Source of the DNA: Parasphingorhabdus sp. SCSIO 66989
GTDB lineage: Bacteria > Pseudomonadota > Alphaproteobacteria > Sphingomonadales > Sphingomonadaceae
DNA length: 64,000 nucleotides
Direction: 5' to 3'
Assembly (NCBI RefSeq): GCF_032852305.1
Contig: NZ_CP136594.1
Span: 1,091,501 to 1,155,500, forward strand
Below the pieces are notes generated by a model, which searched no databases, was not told where the DNA came from, and worked only from the letters and a program-made list of their open reading frames with translations. Shown in pieces: positions 62,124 to 64,000 of this stretch (within the stretch, counting starts at the first letter, position 1; every line of letters begins with the position of its first letter). The translations under genes and the position numbers were made by a program.

Positions 62124-62547
62124 TGCTGACCCTACTTCCTCACTTTTTACGACATGTTTTTCATTGGACTATCCGTGTGGTCAGATTTTGCAATAAGTTG
62201 CATGTGTAAAATATTTCGGTGCGCGTCCCTAAGCTGCAGTCGCGTTAGCTTCTAAAAACGAAAGCAAAAGGCTTGTAAAATATTGAACAAAAGGTGAATT
62301 TTTGTGAGAATGCAATTCAACTGAGCCCTAGGGCGAAAAAATATTCAATAAAAACAGTGCTTAATTTTATATTCCCGTAAAATCCCGTGAATTCCCCTTT
62401 TCTCCCGTGATTAAGGCTGATAAACCCGCTCTAACCATAGGGTGGACTGTTTCCAGTTGCTGATTCTCAGCACCGCTGGCGCATAGCGCTTGTCGGAACG
62501 GGAGCGCTTTGCCCTGACCAAATGGGTCAAGACCGGGGTGGAGGAAC
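62124..62547. other. Divergent promoter region between regulatory cassette and mraZ
   Basis: AT-rich over 62150-62370, with no gene. From 62373 it holds the four-unit MraZ-box candidate (separate entry). No clear -35/-10 pair was assigned on either strand. The last 70 bases before mraZ (CGGGAGCGC, TTGCCCTGACCAAATGGGTCA) may fold but show no clear hairpin. Confidence 0.4.
62373..62407 (-). promoter_or_regulatory. MraZ box candidate: four 5-mers at exact 10-bp period
   Basis: TCCCG (62373), TCCCG (62383), TCCCC (62393) and TCCCG (62403), each separated by five other bases. On the minus strand these read CGGGA or GGGGA. MraZ boxes are direct repeats of a TGGGN-type 5-mer with 5-base spacers upstream of mraZ. 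They lie 140-175 bp before the mraZ start. Confidence 0.6.
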
Positions 62548-63051
62548 GTGAGCGAGCAGCCGAAATATCGGTATAGAGGGACATTTTTCGCCGCCCGTGG
62601 CGAAAAAGATCGCTTCGTGCTGCCTGCAGAATTTCGCAAAACCGTTACTGAAAGCAGCGACAAGCGCCTGCTGTGCCTGTCGCGCGACACCCGTTTTCCC
62701 TGCCTTGTTGGCTATGGTTTGAGCCGTCAGGACGAGATTGACGCCGAGATTGATCGCCAGGAAGCGCTCGCCACCCAGCGCGGAGAGGTGTTTGATCGTG
62801 AAGAGGCTGAGCTGTCGAGTTCGGCGATGGTGTTTGAGACCGGCTTTGACGCGTCAGGCCGGTTTATCTTCCCGCCGCATGCGCGCATCCTCGCCAGGAT
62901 TGAAGGGCAGGCGCTGTTTATCGGCGGCGGCAGCCAGTTCCAGATTTGGGATCCTGATGCGCTGCTGGCTTATGAGACTGATGTTCCACGGCTGATCGAC
63001 GCCAAGACGCTGATCCCCTATTTCCGCGAAGAGCTGGAGGCGCGCCAATGA
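62548..63051 (+). CDS. mraZ: Transcriptional regulator MraZ
   Basis: First gene of the division and cell wall cluster; represses its own operon by binding the repeat boxes upstream. The protein has the double AbrB-like SpoVT fold: [26 protein letters not shown] in the first half and [28 protein letters not shown] in the second, each with DxxGRxxxP-type ends ([15 protein letters not shown]). Length of 167 residues, somewhat longer than the E. coli protein (152). A GTG start follows GGAGGAA. It overlaps rsmH by four bases (ATGA). Confidence 0.92.
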   Translation: MSEQPKYRYRGTFFAARGEKDRFVLPAEFRKTVTESSDKRLLCLSRDTRFPCLVGYGLSRQDEIDAEIDRQEALATQRGEVFDREEAELSSSAMVFETGFDASGRFIFPPHARILARIEGQALFIGGGSQFQIWDPDALLAYETDVPRLIDAKTLIPYFREELEARQ

Positions 63052-64000
63052 CCGCTGACAGTGTCTTGATGGACAACCCTCCGCATATTCCGGTTCTGCT
63101 TGATGAGGTCATCACTGCGCTCGCCATCCACCCGGGCGAGCGGCATGTCGATGCCACATTCGGTGCGGGCGGATATACGCGCGCGATGCTGGCTAAAGGC
63201 GCGATGGTGCATGGCTTTGATCGTGATCCCGATGCACGGCCTTATGCTGAGGCTGTGCTGAGCGAGCATGGCGAGATGTTCCGCTTCCACCCGGCGGAGT
63301 TCTCGCAACTGGACAGTGTATTGCGTGAGGCGGGGATCGAGGCGGTTGACGGTATCGTCTTCGATATTGGTGTCTCGTCGATGCAGTTGGACAGGCCGGA
63401 GCGAGGCTTTTCTTTCCGTGAGGATGGTCCGCTCGACATGCGCATGGCCCAGAGCGGTGAGAGCGCTGCGGATTTTCTCAACTCCGCCGAAGCCGATGCG
63501 ATTGCGGATGTGCTGTATCTTTATGGTGAGGAGCGCCAATCGCGCCGCGTGGCCCGTGCGATCTGTGCTGCCCGCCCGCTGCAGACCACGGCAGAGCTGG
63601 CAGCGATCATCCGCAAGGCACTCGGCCATCATCCCGGCATGAAGAAAGATCCGGCGACGCGCAGCTTTCAGGCGATCCGCATCCATGTGAATGGCGAAAT
63701 GGACGAACTGCGCGCAGGTCTGACGGCAGCGGAAGCGATGCTGAAGCCGGGTGGCCGTCTCGCGGTCGTGACTTTTCACAGTCTGGAAGACCGGATTGTG
63801 AAGCAGTTTTTCCGTACCCGGTCCGGGAGGCAGGGGGGTGGTTCGCGCCATCTGCCCGTTACCGATGCCGGGCCGCAACCCAGCTTTGGCAAGCCGGCCA
63901 AAGCCATTCGCGCGGGCGACGAAGAATGCGCCCGCAATCCCCGCGCCCGCTCGGCGACCCTTCGGGCCGCCATTCGCACTGACGCACCGACATGGAAGGA
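63048..64000 (+). CDS. rsmH: 16S rRNA (cytosine-1402-N4)-methyltransferase (partial)
   Basis: Methylates N4 of C1402 in the ribosomal decoding centre. The first ~317 codons are seen; the end lies beyond the window. Sequence landmarks: [27 protein letters not shown] (SAM site), [59 protein letters not shown] and [19 protein letters not shown]. Mature enzymes are about 310-330 residues, so only the last few codons are missing. ATGA overlap with mraZ indicates coupled translation. Confidence 0.96.
   Translation, partial: MTADSVLMDNPPHIPVLLDEVITALAIHPGERHVDATFGAGGYTRAMLAKGAMVHGFDRDPDARPYAEAVLSEHGEMFRFHPAEFSQLDSVLREAGIEAVDGIVFDIGVSSMQLDRPERGFSFREDGPLDMRMAQSGESAADFLNSAEADAIADVLYLYGEERQSRRVARAICAARPLQTTAELAAIIRKALGHHPGMKKDPATRSFQAIRIHVNGEMDELRAGLTAAEAMLKPGGRLAVVTFHSLEDRIVKQFFRTRSGRQGGGSRHLPVTDAGPQPSFGKPAKAIRAGDEECARNPRARSATLRAAIRTDAPTWK

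Noticed and set aside
62518-62545. TGGGT and GGGGT near the mraZ start as MraZ box units
   Set aside because: Their spacing does not give the 5+5 phase. The four phased 5-mers at 62373-62407 fit far better.

Overview
The window looks like chromosome from an alphaproteobacterium of the order Sphingomonadales. The evidence is the class II DAHP synthase, the hisZ-purA pair, a glnB-glnA operon, a serC leader RNA ahead of serC-serA, a lipid-anchored quinohaemoprotein dehydrogenase, a mraZ-rsmH start of the division cluster, and many GTG/TTG starts with high-GC codon use. Most of the window is ordinary core chromosome. No replication origin, phage or plasmid genes, or CRISPR array was seen.

Layout. 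0.1-3.6 kb: aroG, a secreted M20 peptidase and a lipoprotein. 3.5-8.0 kb (minus): a signalling operon of an OmpR-type regulator, a secreted LysM-FecR protein and a CHASE2 histidine kinase, with tandem palindromes at its promoter. 8.2-15.3 kb: aldo/keto reductase, ferredoxin-NADP reductase, tRNA-Gln, ilvE/MarR, a secreted alpha/beta hydrolase, and a TetR regulator overlapping an NAD-dependent epimerase/reductase. 15.3-19.0 kb is the accessory part: gene-poor, dense in palindromic repeats, with an orphan YezG-like immunity gene between inverted repeats, an intact IS5-family element inside an older repeat, and an apparently undescribed structured small RNA with a 15-nt match to the 16S 3' end. 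19-34.7 kb: housekeeping genes (tlyA, tspO, ubiK, ybjN, proC, LOG family, extensin-like, a PAS-GGDEF-EAL-PilZ protein, serC-serA, hisZ, a cysteine-rich-repeat pair, purA). 35-42.4 kb: one giant autotransporter. 42.4-60 kb: glnBA, quinohaemoprotein dehydrogenase, map, a CinA-type protein, ferredoxin, DNA glycosylase, an osmolyte ABC transporter, SDR, phhB, ccmAB, glpD, cysK and an envelope pair. 60.2-62.1 kb (minus): a four-gene regulatory cassette with a membrane-anchored LuxR-type protein and a MarR-type protein. 62.5 kb to the end: mraZ and rsmH (cut by the window edge), preceded by a four-unit, 10-bp-periodic MraZ-box candidate.

A second theme is the set of dispersed palindromic repeats in intergenic gaps. 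They carry a GTCGGCCCCGC end motif, arms with an 8-nt (sometimes 9-nt) period, and CTCCCC/GGGGAG cores. They nest inside each other, one is split by the IS, and one supplies the last codons of glpD.

Functions are called from recognisable motifs and family resemblance only; no database search was possible. Start codons were moved to internal ATGs where a ribosome site, signal peptide or overlap supported this.
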